A program made the translations under genes and the position numbers. Positions 48,503 to 48,643 of a stretch of 48,643 nt of DNA are shown here, piece by piece (position 1 is the first letter of the stretch; every line of letters starts with the position of its first letter). The stretch covers positions 1 through 48,643 of the forward strand of contig CACOXX010000006.1 in NCBI GenBank assembly GCA_902631265.1, written 5' to 3'. The notes under the pieces are model-generated. The model worked only from the letters and a program-made list of their open reading frames with translations, did not search any database and was not told where the DNA came from. The stretch is from an uncultured Pelagibacteraceae bacterium (GTDB taxonomy: Bacteria; Pseudomonadota; Alphaproteobacteria; Pelagibacterales; Pelagibacteraceae).

Positions 48503-48643
48503 ATGAATAACACAATTATCTTGATACCGTCTAGAATGAGCGCATCAAGGCTTCCTGGAAAACCTTTACTAAAAATAAATGGAATAAGCATTATTCAGCA
48601 CGTATACAACAAAGCTAAGGCGACGAATTTGGGCAAAGTTTAT
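48503..48643 (+). CDS. kdsB: CMP-Kdo synthetase (3-deoxy-manno-octulosonate cytidylyltransferase), N-terminal part
   Basis: The first 47 codons of KdsB; the gene runs off the right edge. 'IILIPSRMSASRLPGKPLLK' is the nucleotide-binding signature (P-A/S-R-x-x-S-x-R-L-P-G-K-P-L), and 'INGISIIQHVYNKA' follows the family pattern G-x-P-x-I-x-x-V. KdsB activates Kdo for lipid A assembly, the pathway to which kdsD at 41531 contributes. The ATG at 48503 has no clear ribosome binding site. Confidence 0.95.
   Translation, partial: MNNTIILIPSRMSASRLPGKPLLKINGISIIQHVYNKAKATNLGKVY

Noticed and set aside
1..48643. CRISPR array or insertion sequence
   Set aside because: No set of regularly spaced direct repeats and no transposase or terminal inverted repeats were seen.

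Overview
The window reads as a streamlined, very A+T-rich alphaproteobacterial chromosome of the SAR11 (Pelagibacterales) type. Evidence: A/T-dominated codons with many Lys, Asn and Ile; gene spacing near zero, with convergent genes overlapping at their stops; alphaproteobacterial gene orders (cobS-cobT with a J-domain gene, rpmH-rnpA-yidD-yidC-argB, murA-DUF2948-hisD-infA, hisS-hisZ-hisG, rpsA-ihfB-pyrF-trpF-trpB-trpA-accD-folC-trxA); a GcrA cell-cycle regulator; and a tRNA-His with A73 and no G-1. Species assignment is inference; no database search was possible.

Layout. 1-2051: cobT (partial), cobS and a J-domain gene. 2076-8089: bolA, aroB, aroK, two envelope proteins of unknown function, def, fmt, truA. 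8086-15407, minus strand: a SET-domain protein and a deacetylase-family protein, dapE, dapD, a HAD phosphatase, argB, yidC, yidD, rnpA, rpmH. 15464-24130: a VTT-domain membrane protein, tRNA-Thr, two small basic ORFs, dcd, murA, a frameshifted DUF2948 gene, hisD without a clear start, infA, tRNA-Phe, cspA, tRNA-His, hisS, hisZ, hisG. 24113-30800 is an accessory block: a tightly packed minus-strand operon (LexA/CI-like protein without its catalytic Ser/Lys, ExoI-like exonuclease, PD-(D/E)XK nuclease, four unknown small genes) facing away from a plus-strand set (two unknown genes and rmuC) across a promoter and long-hairpin region. 30883-43116 returns to the core: trxA, folC, accD, trpA, trpB, trpF, pyrF, ihfB, rpsA, aroA, lptB, lptC, kdsD, rnd. 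43137-48643: NDUFA9-like, SHOCT, gcrA, ABC-2 permease, argD, argF, cytochrome c and the start of kdsB.

The most striking observation is trxA (30883-31276). It encodes a complete 105-residue thioredoxin only if two short palindromic inserts of 28 and 48 nt are skipped. They sit at the two most conserved places in the protein, just before the WCGPC active site and just before the cis-Pro loop GIPT. Both carry in-frame stops and strong hairpins; the first starts with TAG directly after the Trp codon. The architecture resembles programmed translational bypassing (T4 gene 60, yeast mitochondrial byp elements), but splicing, a palindromic parasite or an assembly error must be excluded.

Other points: three tRNA genes carry paired changes in the D-loop and T-loop that fit swapped elbow contacts (18-55 or 19-56); tRNA-His lies 7 nt upstream of its synthetase gene; the trpF-trpB-trpA-accD-folC cluster keeps its ancestral position but has many altered signature residues; a SET and a deacetylase-like gene are coupled; and the accessory nuclease operon is a candidate DNA-processing or defence module.
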